From Nevskiaceae bacterium (GTDB lineage Bacteria > Pseudomonadota > Gammaproteobacteria > Nevskiales > Nevskiaceae): a stretch of 64,000 bases of DNA. Where the stretch lies: NCBI GenBank assembly GCA_021731445.1, contig JAKFXK010000029.1, positions 31,085 to 95,084 of the forward strand, written 5' to 3'. How positions within the stretch are numbered: the stretch's first letter is position 1; each line of letters begins with the position of its first letter. The notes beneath the pieces are model-generated. The model saw nothing but the letters and a program-made list of their open reading frames with translations, did no database searches and had not been told where the DNA came from. Position numbers and translations under genes: made by a program. Shown here piece by piece: positions 1-8,958 of the stretch.

Positions 1-1413
1 CAGTCACTGCATCAGCAGCGGCTCGGCGCATTGCGCACCGTCGGCAGCCTGGATCTGGAGATCACCCGCCTCTATTTCGGCGTCCTGGGCCAGGACATCG
101 GGATCAACCCGGAAGAAAAGGAGGAACTGCGCCTCGACCTCGCCAGAGCCGTCAATGCCCTGCAGGAAGGTCCGCAGGCTTTGGTTGACTTGACGCCGGA
201 GCTGGATGCGGCGATGCAGGCTTTCTACGAAACCGCAGGCACCAAGATCAACATCGCCGCCGAGGTGAAAGCCAGTGAGTCCGAACGCCTGAAAACGCTG
301 ATCAGCCTGCCGACGGCAGCACGTCTGGCGGCGATCGAGCAGGCCTACCAGAGCTGGTATCAGTCGAAGAACGACGATGCCAATTCCTATCGCGTGGCGC
401 TGGTCGCCTACACCGCACTGCTGCTGATCGCACTGGCGTATCTCGGCTATCGCCTGCGCATGAGCTATTACGCGCTCGACAAGGCCAATGCGGGGCTGCT
501 CGAAGCCAACCGCACACTGGAATCGCAAGTGCAGGTACGCACCAAGGATCTGACACTGGCCCTGCACAACCTCAAGGAATCGCAGGCGCAGCTGATCCAG
601 TCGGAAAAAATGGCCTCGCTCGGCCAGATGGTTGCGGGTGTAGCGCATGAGATCAACACGCCGCTCGGCTATGCGCGCAGCAATGCCGGCATCGTGCGCA
701 GCTCGCTCGGCGGCATCCGCGAGCTGTGCGAGTCGCAGGGCCGCGCCCTGGGCCTGTTGGGTGCGGCCAACAGCAGCGAGGAGGATATTGCGGGCGCGCT
801 CGCACAGGCCGAAGAGCTGCGGCAGTCGGTGCAGCCGGAGGAACTGATGGGCGACCTCGACAACCTGCTCGGCGACACCGACCACGGTCTGGTGCAGATT
901 GCCGACCTGGTTTCGAGTCTCAAGGATTTCTCGCGCGTGGATCGCTCGCGCAACGACCTGTTCGACCTCAATGCCGGAATCGATTCGGCGCTGAAAATTT
1001 GTAACAGCCAGATGAAAGGCCGCGTCGATGTGGTGCGTTATTTCAGCAAGCTGCCGGAGATCGAGTGCTCGCCCTCGCAGGTCAACCAGGTGTTCCTCAA
1101 CCTCATCAACAACGCGGCACAGGCCATCGACGGCGAAGGGGTCATCACCATCGAGACGCTAGCCGAGAAAAACGCGGTGGTGGTGAAAATCACCGACACC
1201 GGCTGCGGCATGAGCGAGGATGTGAAGAAACGCATCTTCGAGCCGTTCTACACCACCAAGCCGGTGGGGCAGGGCACTGGTCTGGGTCTTTCGATCGTGT
1301 TCCGCATCATCGAGGAGCACGGCGGCAAGATTAGCGTCAGCTCCAAGCCCGGCGAGGGCACCACCTTCAGCGTGCAATTGCCGCTCAAGCAGCCGCTGGC
1401 GGCTGCAGCCTGA
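1..1413 (+). CDS. Membrane sensor histidine kinase, 5' end outside window
   Basis: Two-component sensor kinase. The frame is open from base 1, so the true start lies upstream; about 470 residues are visible. In order there is a helical extracytoplasmic region resembling a DAHL sensor domain (visible residues 1-130), one membrane span near 132-152, a linker coiled coil, and the dimerisation/phospho-acceptor segment SLGQMVAGVAHEINTPLG with its His encoded at 646-648. The HATPase domain has the N box (FLNLINNAAQAI), G1 (DTGCGMSED) and G2 (GTGLGLSI). All catalytic boxes are intact. The response regulator starts 13 bases after the stop, so the two are almost certainly co-transcribed and partners. 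The DAHL assignment is by general resemblance only, and the signal sensed is unknown. Confidence 0.9.
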   Translation, partial: QSLHQQRLGALRTVGSLDLEITRLYFGVLGQDIGINPEEKEELRLDLARAVNALQEGPQALVDLTPELDAAMQAFYETAGTKINIAAEVKASESERLKTLISLPTAARLAAIEQAYQSWYQSKNDDANSYRVALVAYTALLLIALAYLGYRLRMSYYALDKANAGLLEANRTLESQVQVRTKDLTLALHNLKESQAQLIQSEKMASLGQMVAGVAHEINTPLGYARSNAGIVRSSLGGIRELCESQGRALGLLGAANSSEEDIAGALAQAEELRQSVQPEELMGDLDNLLGDTDHGLVQIADLVSSLKDFSRVDRSRNDLFDLNAGIDSALKICNSQMKGRVDVVRYFSKLPEIECSPSQVNQVFLNLINNAAQAIDGEGVITIETLAEKNAVVVKITDTGCGMSEDVKKRIFEPFYTTKPVGQGTGLGLSIVFRIIEEHGGKISVSSKPGEGTTFSVQLPLKQPLAAAA

Positions 1414-1426
1414 ACCGGAGCACACC

Positions 1427-2392
1427 ATGAACGTCGCCGTCCAAAAACCCCGGGTGCTGTTCGTCGATGACGAGCCACGGGTACTTACCAGCATGAAGAT
1501 GCTGTTCCGGGGTGCCTACGAGATGCACTTTGCCGAGAGCGGGCAGCAGGCCATCGACATGCTCAAGACGCAGCCGGTTGATGTGATTGTCAGCGACCAG
1601 CGCATGCCCGGCATGTCCGGCTTCGAGTTTCTGCGTGCGGCACGCGACATCAATCCGCACGCGATGCGCATCCTGCTCACCGGTTACTCCGACCTCAATG
1701 CCATCATCGGTTCGGTGAACGAGGGCGAGATTTTCCGCTTCGTCAACAAGCCTTGGGCCAATGATGTGCTGTCGAGCACCGTCGCCAACGCGGTATCGGC
1801 AGCGCGTGCCAGCTTTGCCGTCGCACAGCACCCCGAACCCGCCCATCAGCCGCACGCTAGCCAGACCGGCAGCGAAAAACCGGCAATGCTGGTGCTCGAT
1901 GACGATGCCAAGGTGTTGCCGCGTGTGCAGGCGATCCTCGGTGAGGCCTACCGGGTGTTCGGCGCGCGCACGATGGACGAGGCCGTCGAGTGCCTGGAAC
2001 GCGAACACATCGGCGTGGTGGTATCCGAAACCCGGGTGCAGAACCAGCCGGTGGTGAGCCTGATCAGCCTCTTGAAGCAGCACCAGCCGCAGCTGGTAAC
2101 GGTGATCCTCACCGAGCGCGCCGATGCCGGTGCCGCCATCGAGCTGATCAACCAGGGACAGATTTATCGCCTGATGACCAAGCCGCTGCAGGAGGTGACC
2201 TGCCGCATCATGGTCAACTCGGCGCACCGCCACCACCAGCAGCTGGCACGCACGCCGGAGCTACACCAGCGCTATGAGGTCGAGCAGCCTGCTGCGCCGC
2301 CACCGGGTGCGGCGGCGCCACCGACGGTGGGCTTGCTGGATCGCATCCGCTCGCTGCGCAACTGGGTGACCGGCCGCGCGGCCAGTGCCTAG
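1427..2392 (+). CDS. Tandem double-receiver response regulator without output domain
   Basis: A 321-residue protein made of two receiver domains (about residues 8-125 and 153-265) and a short Pro/Ala-rich tail. There is no DNA-binding, GGDEF or EAL domain. The first receiver has the acidic pocket (VDDEP), phospho-acceptor Asp57 in IVSDQRMPG, Thr in LLTGYSD and Lys in VNKPW, so it should be phosphorylatable. The second keeps LDDD and the TKP lysine but has Glu201 (codon 2027-2029) where the acceptor Asp belongs. It lies 13 bases behind the kinase gene and is the likely partner. It probably acts through protein contact or as a phosphate shuttle; the output partner is not visible here. The stop overlaps the convergent neighbour by four bases. 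Confidence 0.88.
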   Translation: MNVAVQKPRVLFVDDEPRVLTSMKMLFRGAYEMHFAESGQQAIDMLKTQPVDVIVSDQRMPGMSGFEFLRAARDINPHAMRILLTGYSDLNAIIGSVNEGEIFRFVNKPWANDVLSSTVANAVSAARASFAVAQHPEPAHQPHASQTGSEKPAMLVLDDDAKVLPRVQAILGEAYRVFGARTMDEAVECLEREHIGVVVSETRVQNQPVVSLISLLKQHQPQLVTVILTERADAGAAIELINQGQIYRLMTKPLQEVTCRIMVNSAHRHHQQLARTPELHQRYEVEQPAAPPPGAAAPPTVGLLDRIRSLRNWVTGRAASA

Positions 2393-2973
2393 CGGCGTGA
2401 TGTGAGCGTGGCCGCCAGGTTGTAACGGGAGAGCAGCACCGTCTGCTCCAGGCCATCGGCGCTGGAGCGATCCTTGTTCTCCTGGATCAGCAGGCTGCGG
2501 AACCAGTCGCGAATGGCCGAGTTGGCCAGTGTCACGGTGTCGCGGTTGCCGCGTTCCGGTGCGTGCCAGGCCGTGGCCCAGGGCCCGCCACCCGAACGCA
2601 CAAACATCGCCATGTGACCAGCGGCAAAGCTGCCGAAGCGCGACCACACCATGTCCAGCGTGATGCTGCTGCTGTCGTCTGGCAGCAGGGTCGGGGTGTC
2701 ATCGTCGATGCGGCCATCGGGGCGCTTCACCAGCAGCAGCAACAGGCCATTGACGGACTTCTCGCCGCCGATGCCATGCACTTTGAGGCCCTGGATGGTC
2801 ACGCCTTCGCTGTCCGCCAGCACCGCCTCGTCGAGCAGCGGCTCGTGCACCATCGCCAACCGCAAGCCATGCGCAAAATAGACGAGATGGTGCAGCTGGC
2901 TGCCGCTCAGCGTCACGCCGGACTCTGTGGCGCGTTGGATCAGGTGGTTGGCGACGGCAGTGACAGGGCGCAT
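2389..2973 (-). CDS. Panacea (SocA-like, DUF4065-type) domain protein
   Basis: A 194-residue soluble protein. The N-terminal half resembles the Panacea domain: an opening helix (VANHLIQRATESG), a segment LHHLVYFAHGLRLA typical of the family's LQKLLYFAHG core, and a later GLKVHGIGG turn. Panacea proteins include the SocA proteolytic adaptor/antitoxin and antitoxins paired with many toxins. No small toxin-like gene is adjacent: the response regulator is convergent and a MATE exporter diverges upstream. The ATG at 2973 was chosen because the longer frame to 3078 would run into the divergent promoter region and adds low-complexity sequence. The domain call is by motif resemblance, so function is uncertain. 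Confidence 0.6.
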   Translation of the reverse strand: MRPVTAVANHLIQRATESGVTLSGSQLHHLVYFAHGLRLAMVHEPLLDEAVLADSEGVTIQGLKVHGIGGEKSVNGLLLLLVKRPDGRIDDDTPTLLPDDSSSITLDMVWSRFGSFAAGHMAMFVRSGGGPWATAWHAPERGNRDTVTLANSAIRDWFRSLLIQENKDRSSADGLEQTVLLSRYNLAATLTSRR

Positions 2974-3042
2974 GGCTCGCAGTTGTAGCAGAGGGGCTCG
3001 CCATATTAACTGCGTCCCTCTTGCGGTCGGTGGCCCGCAATC

Positions 3043-3048
3043 TACAAT
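3043..3048 (+). promoter_or_regulatory. Putative -10 element of the MATE gene
   Basis: TACAAT lies 36 bases before the chosen ATG at 3084. TTGCGG at 3021-3026 is a plausible -35 with a 16-base spacer. The downstream bases GCGCCCCCG match those after a TACAAT upstream of ilvD. Confidence 0.4.
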
Positions 3049-3083
3049 CCGCGCCCCCGGATGCTTCCTGCACTGCAAGCCCC

Positions 3084-4418
3084 ATGTTCCCGTCCCGCCT
3101 GCGTGTCGAGATGCGCGCCAACCTCAAGCTCGCGCTGCCTTTGATCGCAGCGCAGCTGGCGGGCGTGGGCATGGGTGCCACTGACACCATCATGGCGGGC
3201 CGCCTGGGGCCCCATGCGCTGGCGGCAGTGGCGGTGAGCGTCAACATCAACATGGCTTTTTTCATCTTTTTCCTCGGCCTGTTCATGGCTGCATCGGCCA
3301 TCGTCGCGCAGCGGCGCGGCGCAGGGCTGGCTCCCGAAAGCCTTGGCCGCTATGCCCGCACGCTGTTTCGTCTGGCGCTGTTGGTGGCTGCGCTCTGGTG
3401 CCTCGCGGTGCAGCTCATCGCCGCTCCGGCCATCCGGGCGCTGGGTCTGGATGCCGACACCACGGCACTCGCTATTCCCTATCTCAGGGCCTACGCCTTC
3501 TCCGCGTTCGGGCTCAGTTTCTGGTTTGCACTGCGCTTCGTGGCCGAAGGACTGGAGGCGACGCGGCCAGTGATGCTGGCGGGTCTGGTGGGCCTCGTCG
3601 TCAACGCCCTGCTCAACTGGCTGCTGATTTTTGGCTTTGGGCCGGTGCCTGCCCTGGGCGTCACCGGCTCCGGCATCGCCACCTCACTCGCCTGCGTGGT
3701 GATGGCGGCGAGCCTCGCGACCTTCTATCGGCGACACCACTTGCTTGCGCCCTTGCAACTGTTTGCAGGCCAGGGCGACGAGCCTGGTGCCCTGCGTGAA
3801 ACCTTGCGGCTGGGGCTGCCCATCGCGTTGATCCTGCTCGCCGAGGCGGGCCTGTTCGTGGTGGTGGCGATGCTGATGGCCAGACTCGGCGAGAACACGG
3901 TGGCGGCCTACCAGATCGCCATCAACTTCGCCTCGGTGGTGTTCATGATCCCGCTTGGCATCGGCTTTGCCACCACCGTGCGCGTCGGCTTTTTCACCGG
4001 CGCGGGCAACGCCGCCGCTGCGCGTTTTGCCGGCCTGGTCGGCATGGGCATGGGGACCGGCAATGCCGCTTTCAACGCCACGCTGATGCTGGTGTTCGGC
4101 GGCATGATCGCCGCGCTTTACACCAGCGACACTGGCATTGCTGCGCAGGCCGTCGGGTTTCTGGTGCTGGCAGCGGTCTTCCAGCTTGCCGATGGCTTGC
4201 AGGCCACCGCTAATGGGGCCTTGAGAGGGCTGAAAGACACCCGGCTGCCGATGGCGATCACGCTGGCGAGCTACTGGTTGGTCGGCCTGCCCGTGGCTTG
4301 GTGGCTGTGCTTTTACACCCCCCTCGCGGTCGACGGCTTGTGGTGGGGATTGACTGCCGGCCTGGCGGCGGCGGCCATTGGGCTGACGGTGCGCTTCCAG
4401 AAGCTGACCGGCCGCTGA
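3084..4418 (+). CDS. MATE family multidrug/Na+ or H+ antiporter
   Basis: An integral inner-membrane exporter of 444 residues, the usual length for a NorM-type MATE protein, with about twelve hydrophobic spans. The opening segment LKLALPLIAAQLAGVGMG followed by DTIMAGRLG is the MATE N-terminal signature, and the pattern recurs around the middle (LPIALILLAEAGLF), reflecting the two six-helix halves. The family exports cationic drugs, dyes and metabolites in exchange for Na+ or H+. The ATG at 3084 (MFPSRLRVEM) is preferred to an in-frame TTG at 3021, which falls in the predicted -35; the ATG at 3111 is also possible. It is transcribed away from the Panacea gene and appears monocistronic. Substrate cannot be inferred. 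Confidence 0.9.
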   Translation: MFPSRLRVEMRANLKLALPLIAAQLAGVGMGATDTIMAGRLGPHALAAVAVSVNINMAFFIFFLGLFMAASAIVAQRRGAGLAPESLGRYARTLFRLALLVAALWCLAVQLIAAPAIRALGLDADTTALAIPYLRAYAFSAFGLSFWFALRFVAEGLEATRPVMLAGLVGLVVNALLNWLLIFGFGPVPALGVTGSGIATSLACVVMAASLATFYRRHHLLAPLQLFAGQGDEPGALRETLRLGLPIALILLAEAGLFVVVAMLMARLGENTVAAYQIAINFASVVFMIPLGIGFATTVRVGFFTGAGNAAAARFAGLVGMGMGTGNAAFNATLMLVFGGMIAALYTSDTGIAAQAVGFLVLAAVFQLADGLQATANGALRGLKDTRLPMAITLASYWLVGLPVAWWLCFYTPLAVDGLWWGLTAGLAAAAIGLTVRFQKLTGR

Positions 4419-4516
4419 GTGTCAGCGCATAGCACCAACTCATCTAAGCACATGTCTTGTCCTCAGTCGCCGGTGGGCGCATGGTGAGGGCCCCTGCAAC
4501 GGCAAAGGATGAAGCC

Positions 4517-5152
4517 ATGACCCTCCGATTGGGCGATATCGTTCCCGACTTTGAAGCAGCCACCACCGAAGGCCCGATCCAGTTCCACCAATGGGCGGGC
4601 AAGAGCTGGGTGGTGCTGTTCTCGCATCCCAAGAACTACACGCCGGTTTGCACCACCGAACTGGGCTACACCGCCAAGCTCAGCCCCGAGTTTGCCAGGC
4701 GCAACGTCAAGGCCATTGGCCTTTCGGTGGACAAGCTCGAAGACCATCACGGCTGGGCTAGGGACATCGAGGAGACGCAAGGCGCGGCCCTCAACTTCCC
4801 GCTGATCGCCGACCCCGACAGGAAGGTGGCGAACCTCTACGACATGATCCACCCCAATGCCTCGGATACTTTCACCGTGCGCAGCGTGTTCGTGATCGAC
4901 CCCAACAAGAAACTGCGTCTGTCGCTCACCTATCCGGCTTCGACGGGGCGCAATTTCGACGAGATCCTGCGTGTCATCGACAGCCTGCAACTCACCGATG
5001 GCTACAAGGTGGCGACCCCGGTGAACTGGAAAAACGGCGAGGACGTCATCATCGTGCCGAGCGTCAATGACGAGCAGGCGAAACAGCTGTTCCCGAATGG
5101 TTTCAAGACGATCAAGCCGTATCTGAGAACCGTGCCGCAGCCCAAGCCCTGA
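4517..5152 (+). CDS. 1-Cys peroxiredoxin (Prx6 subfamily)
   Basis: A cytoplasmic thiol peroxidase of 211 residues that reduces H2O2, organic hydroperoxides or peroxynitrite. The active-site segment SHPKNYTPVCTTELG holds the peroxidatic Cys45; the preceding His and the PVCTTE form are typical of the Prx6 group. It is the only cysteine in the protein, so there is no internal resolving Cys and recycling needs an outside thiol. The C-terminal extension (VNWKNGEDVIIVPS and beyond) also fits Prx6. The ATG at 4517 gives the conserved start MTLRLGDIVPDFEA; the longer in-frame start at 4457 adds an unconserved leader. It is followed directly by a strong terminator, so it is probably a single-gene unit. 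Confidence 0.93.
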   Translation: MTLRLGDIVPDFEAATTEGPIQFHQWAGKSWVVLFSHPKNYTPVCTTELGYTAKLSPEFARRNVKAIGLSVDKLEDHHGWARDIEETQGAALNFPLIADPDRKVANLYDMIHPNASDTFTVRSVFVIDPNKKLRLSLTYPASTGRNFDEILRVIDSLQLTDGYKVATPVNWKNGEDVIIVPSVNDEQAKQLFPNGFKTIKPYLRTVPQPKP

Positions 5153-5161
5153 GCTGCACGC

Positions 5162-5188
5162 AAAAGCCCCGCATCGCGGGGCTTTTTT
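5162..5188 (+). terminator. Rho-independent terminator after the peroxiredoxin
   Basis: GCCCCGC (5166-5172), loop ATC, GCGGGGC (5176-5182), then six T. Flanking A and T extend the stem, so it could also serve the minus-strand DUF2784 gene. The hairpin is almost identical to the one at 11856-11883. Confidence 0.88.
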
Positions 5189-5231
5189 GATTCAAGCGGG
5201 ATCGCGCACGGTGATGAGAACGAGGATGGCC

Positions 5232-5606
5232 TCAGGCACGGCGATTGCCCCTGTAACAGTGCTTGCGGATGGCAAGACCGTAGCCCACCAAGTTGATGCC
5301 GAGCAGTGCCGCCGCAAGCCAGACCTGATGCGAGGGCTGCAAGCCCGGCGGGTAGAGCAGCGGCATGAGGTAGTGCTCGATGAAGCCGCCGCCGTAGCCC
5401 GGTGCGTCTGCTTCGCGCAGTAGATGGTTTTCGAGTGTGGTGAGCGGACAGAGCCCGTGCGTGAGTTCGATCCACACGCCCCAGGCGAGCGCGGGCAGGT
5501 GCAGCCAGGCGATGCGCCAGCGCCAGTAGACGAGCGCGCTACCCAATACCGCGAACAGCACGAAAACGAGGTGTAGCAGCAGCACCGCCTGTGCTGCGAT
5601 GAGCAT
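5232..5606 (-). CDS. DUF2784 family small membrane protein
   Basis: A 124-residue inner-membrane protein with about three to four hydrophobic helices. It carries the features of DUF2784: an opening helix with LLLHLVFVLF, a conserved tryptophan-rich segment (WIELTHGLCPLTTLEN), then GGFIEHYLMPLLYPPGL, and a final helix before a basic tail. The function of the family is unknown. It starts two bases after the stop of the amidohydrolase gene upstream, so the two are probably translated from one message; no functional link between them is evident. Confidence 0.85.
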   Translation of the reverse strand: MLIAAQAVLLLHLVFVLFAVLGSALVYWRWRIAWLHLPALAWGVWIELTHGLCPLTTLENHLLREADAPGYGGGFIEHYLMPLLYPPGLQPSHQVWLAAALLGINLVGYGLAIRKHCYRGNRRA

Positions 5607-5608
5607 CG

Positions 5609-6898
5609 TCAGTTGCCGAGGTGGATCACGCCATCCTTCATCACGAAAGCCATCTTCTGCAGTGTGGTGATGTCGGTGAGCGGGTTGCCCTGCACGGCGA
5701 TCAGGTCCGCGGTGTAGCCCGGCTCGATGCGGCCCAGGCTCTGCGATTGATCCAGCAATTCCGCTGCGCCCAGCGTGGCACTGCGGATGGCTTCGAGCGG
5801 CGGCATTCCCGCCTCAACCATGTAGGCGAATTCCCGGGCGTTGTCGCCGTGCGGGAACACACCGGCATCGGTGCCGAACGCGATCTTCACGCCAGCCTTG
5901 TAGGCGCGGCCAAAGGTGTTCTGGATCAAGGGGCCAATGGCAGCGGCCTTGGGGCGCACCAGCGGCGAGTAGTAGTCCGCCTCCTTGGCCTTTTCGCCGA
6001 CGAAGCGGCCTGCGGAGATGGTCGGCACATAGTACGCGCCCTGCTTCTTGAACAGCGCGATGGCCTCATCGTCCATGTAGGTGCCGTGCTCGATGGAATC
6101 GACGCCGCCGCGCAGCGCACGCTTGATCCCCTCCAAGCCGTGCGCATGGGCGGCAACGCGGAAGCCATAGTCCTTCGCCGTAGTGGTGATCGCCCTGATT
6201 TCGGCCTCGGTGAACTGCGCGTTCTGCCCGCTCGCGGCCTGCGAGAGCACGCCGCCGGTGGCGGTGATCTTGATGAGGTCAGCGCCCTCCTTGTAGCGGG
6301 CGCGCACTGCCTCGGCCGCATCGTCCACGCCATTGACCACGCCCTCCATCGGCCCCGGCGTGCCGATGCTCCGGGCGAACTTTTGCGAGAGGCTGTTGCT
6401 GGGATCGGCATGGCCCCCGGTAGTGGCGATGGACTTGCCCGCCGTGAACATCCTCGGCCCTGGAATGTGGCCAGCAGCAATCGCGCGTTTGAGCGCCACA
6501 TTCAAGCCATCGGCAGCACCCAGGTCGCGCACGGTGGTGAAGCCGGCCTTGAGCGTGCGCCCGGCATACGCGACCGAGCGATAGGCCGCATCCGCCGCAT
6601 TAAGCGAGAGCGCATCACTGAAGGCTTCGGCCTGCTTCGAGGTTTCGCCGGTGAGATGCACATGCAGATCGATCAAGCCCGGCAGGCAGGTGGCTCCTGA
6701 GAGATCAATGCGCTTGGCATCGGCAGGCAAGACCACATCGGGGCCGACGGCAGTGAACTTGCTGCCCTCCACCACCACCCGCACCTTGTTTTTCAGTGCG
6801 CCGGTTTTTACATCCAGCAACTGGCCACAGTCGATGACGGTGGCGGCCTGTGCGGTGCTGAGGGCGAGCAGGGCGAGGGCGAGACAGCTGCGGGTCAT
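5609..6898 (-). CDS. Secreted metal-dependent amidohydrolase (imidazolonepropionase/Xaa-Pro dipeptidase-like)
   Basis: A 429-residue enzyme of the amidohydrolase superfamily with an N-terminal signal peptide (hydrophobic LALALLALSTAQA then Ala-type cleavage), so probably periplasmic. Binuclear metal-site motifs are all present: HxH in LIDLHVHLTGE, the bridging Lys in DLIKITATGG, His in AAHAHG and IEHGTY, and the final Asp in FGTDAGVF. Relatives cleave cyclic amides or C-terminal Xaa-Pro/Arg/Lys dipeptides; the exact substrate cannot be read from sequence. Its last codon is two bases from the DUF2784 start, suggesting an operon. Other peptidases and a peptide transporter occur only at the far end of the window. 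Confidence 0.88.
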   Translation of the reverse strand: MTRSCLALALLALSTAQAATVIDCGQLLDVKTGALKNKVRVVVEGSKFTAVGPDVVLPADAKRIDLSGATCLPGLIDLHVHLTGETSKQAEAFSDALSLNAADAAYRSVAYAGRTLKAGFTTVRDLGAADGLNVALKRAIAAGHIPGPRMFTAGKSIATTGGHADPSNSLSQKFARSIGTPGPMEGVVNGVDDAAEAVRARYKEGADLIKITATGGVLSQAASGQNAQFTEAEIRAITTTAKDYGFRVAAHAHGLEGIKRALRGGVDSIEHGTYMDDEAIALFKKQGAYYVPTISAGRFVGEKAKEADYYSPLVRPKAAAIGPLIQNTFGRAYKAGVKIAFGTDAGVFPHGDNAREFAYMVEAGMPPLEAIRSATLGAAELLDQSQSLGRIEPGYTADLIAVQGNPLTDITTLQKMAFVMKDGVIHLGN

Positions 6899-6951
6899 GG
6901 CGGGCTTGAAATACGGGCAGGTGACAAGCGTAACCGTTCGCAGCGGTCAAT

Positions 6952-6981
6952 AAAAAAGCCCCATCGAATCATCGATGGGGC
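6952..6981 (-). terminator. Rho-independent terminator of the acyl-CoA dehydrogenase gene
   Basis: Stem GCCCCATCGA (6958-6967), loop ATCA, TCGATGGGGC (6972-6981). Read on the minus strand it is followed by six T (6952-6957). It sits 53 bases beyond the dehydrogenase stop. Confidence 0.88.
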
Positions 6982-7033
6982 CTGATGGGAGCGGACTTCG
7001 ATCAGCCGTAGCGCACGCGACGGTTTGAACAGC

Positions 7034-8851
7034 TCAGTTGAAGGCGAAGTGATCCACCGGCAGCTTGGTCAGCGACTTGCTGGGCTTCATCATCGAACTC
7101 GCGTGGCCCTTGGCGCGGGGCAGCAGGTGGTCGAAGTAGAAGCGTGCGGTGGCGAGCTTGGCCTTGTAGAACTCCTTGCTCTCAATGCCGCCGTGGGCGA
7201 TTTTTTCGCTGGCGATGGAGGCTTGCAGCGCCCAGAAGTAGGCCATCATCACGTAGCCGGAATACATCAAAAAGTGATGGCTTGCCGCACTCACCACGTC
7301 ACGATCCTTGCGGGCGGCGAGCATGATGCGCATGGTCAGCACGTTCCACTCTGCCGCGTACTTGGCGAGGGTGGTGGCATAGGGGCGCAGGCGCGCATCA
7401 CGCAGGTGATTGACGGCGAAATTGGCGATCTGCCCGGTGAATTCGCGCACGCACTTGCCTCGCGTGGTGAGCAGCACCTTGCGGCCCAGCAAGTCCAGCG
7501 CCTGGATGCCGGTGGTGCCCTCATACAGCGTGGCGATGCGCGCGTCGCGCGCGATCTGTTCCATACCGTGCTCCTTGATATAGCCGTGGCCGCCGAACAC
7601 CTGCATGCCGATGTTCGCGCTCTCAAGGCCCATCTCAGTGAGAAAGCCCTTGAGGATCGGCGTGAAGAAGCCGAGCTTGTCATCCCACAGCTTGTATTTG
7701 GCCTCGTCGTTTTCGAGGATGCCGTTGACCATGTGATCGGCGTACTGCGCGGCGAAATAGAGCATCGCGCGGCCGCCTTCGGCGACGGCTTTCTGCGTCA
7801 GCAACATGCGGCGCACGTCGGCGTGGTGGATGATCGCGTCGGCCACTTTCTCCGGCTCCTTCTTGCCGCTGAGCGCGCGCATGGAGCGGCGCTCCTTGGC
7901 GTAGGCGAGCGCGCCCTGGAACGAGAGTTCAGCATGCGCCACGCCCTGAACGGCGGTACCGAGGCGGGCGGTGTTCATGAAAGTGAACATCGCCTCCAGC
8001 CCCTTGTTGGGTGTGGCGATCAGATAGCCGGTGCTCTGCTCGAAGTTGATGACGGCGGTGGCCGAGGCCTTGATGCCCATCTTGTGTTCGAGCGAGGAGC
8101 AGACGACATGATTGCTGCCATCGAGTGAGCCATCGGCATTCACTTTCATCTTCGGGATGATGAAGAGGGAAATGCCGCGCGTGCCGGGGGGGGCATCCGG
8201 CAGGCGGGCGAGCACGATGTGGACGATATTCTCGGTCAGGTCATGGTCGCCTGACGAGATGAATATCTTGGTGCCGGTGACGCTGTAGCTGCCATCGGCA
8301 TTCGGCTCGGCCTTGGTCTTCACCTGGCCGAGATCGGTGCCGCACTGCGGCTCGGTGAGGCACATGGTGCCCATCCAGCGGCCTTCGGTGAGCGGCGGCA
8401 TGTAGATGTTTTTAAGCTCGGTGGAGGCGTGTTGCAGAATCGTGTTCATCGCCCCCAGCGACAGGCCGGGATACATGGTGAACGACCAGTTGGCGGTGCC
8501 CATCATCTCGCTCTTGACCAGACCCAGTGACATCGGCAGACCCTGGCCACCGTATTCCGTGGGGTGGGAGAGACCCTGCCAGCCGCCGGCAACGAACTCG
8601 TCATAGGCCTCCTTGAAGCCTTTGGGTGTCGTGACCTTGCCGTCTTTCAGATGGCAGCCTTCTTCGTCGCCGCTGAGATTCAAGGGCGAGAGCGTCTGCT
8701 CGCAGAATTGCGCGCAGGCATCGAGGATCGCATCGACGGTGTCTTTGTCCGCGTCCTTGCCGTTGGCGAGGCCCGCGTAGTGCGCAGGGAAGTCGAACAC
8801 CTCGTTCATCAGAAAGCGCTTGTCGCGCAAGGGGGCTTTGTAGGCAGGCAT
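7034..8851 (-). CDS. Acyl-CoA dehydrogenase, long (about 600 aa) bacterial type
   Basis: An FAD-dependent acyl-CoA dehydrogenase of 605 residues, for the first oxidation step of fatty acyl-CoA or a related acyl-CoA thioester. The central domain has the flavin-binding signature (MCLTEPQCGTDLG), and the C-terminal helical domain has VFGGHGYIKEHGMEQIARD followed by LYEGTTGIQ with the catalytic-base Glu. The extra C-terminal about 120 residues and the length are characteristic of the family that includes DmdC and many FadE-like proteins of proteobacteria and actinobacteria. The start MPAYKAPLRD matches that family's opening. It stands alone, with its own terminator; no beta-oxidation partner is adjacent. 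Confidence 0.93.
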   Translation of the reverse strand: MPAYKAPLRDKRFLMNEVFDFPAHYAGLANGKDADKDTVDAILDACAQFCEQTLSPLNLSGDEEGCHLKDGKVTTPKGFKEAYDEFVAGGWQGLSHPTEYGGQGLPMSLGLVKSEMMGTANWSFTMYPGLSLGAMNTILQHASTELKNIYMPPLTEGRWMGTMCLTEPQCGTDLGQVKTKAEPNADGSYSVTGTKIFISSGDHDLTENIVHIVLARLPDAPPGTRGISLFIIPKMKVNADGSLDGSNHVVCSSLEHKMGIKASATAVINFEQSTGYLIATPNKGLEAMFTFMNTARLGTAVQGVAHAELSFQGALAYAKERRSMRALSGKKEPEKVADAIIHHADVRRMLLTQKAVAEGGRAMLYFAAQYADHMVNGILENDEAKYKLWDDKLGFFTPILKGFLTEMGLESANIGMQVFGGHGYIKEHGMEQIARDARIATLYEGTTGIQALDLLGRKVLLTTRGKCVREFTGQIANFAVNHLRDARLRPYATTLAKYAAEWNVLTMRIMLAARKDRDVVSAASHHFLMYSGYVMMAYFWALQASIASEKIAHGGIESKEFYKAKLATARFYFDHLLPRAKGHASSMMKPSKSLTKLPVDHFAFN

Positions 8852-8958
8852 GGGGAGACCTCAAAATGGAAAATGGGTGAACGAGTGTAAGCAGTTATGC
8901 ATACAACTGTCTACGTGCCGCCCGCAAACAATCGCCAACACGCATATACAGGGCTTGC

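Noticed and set aside
8852..8958. A gene between the acyl-CoA dehydrogenase and the cNMP fragment
   Set aside because: The 107 bases show no coding frame with start and ribosome site.
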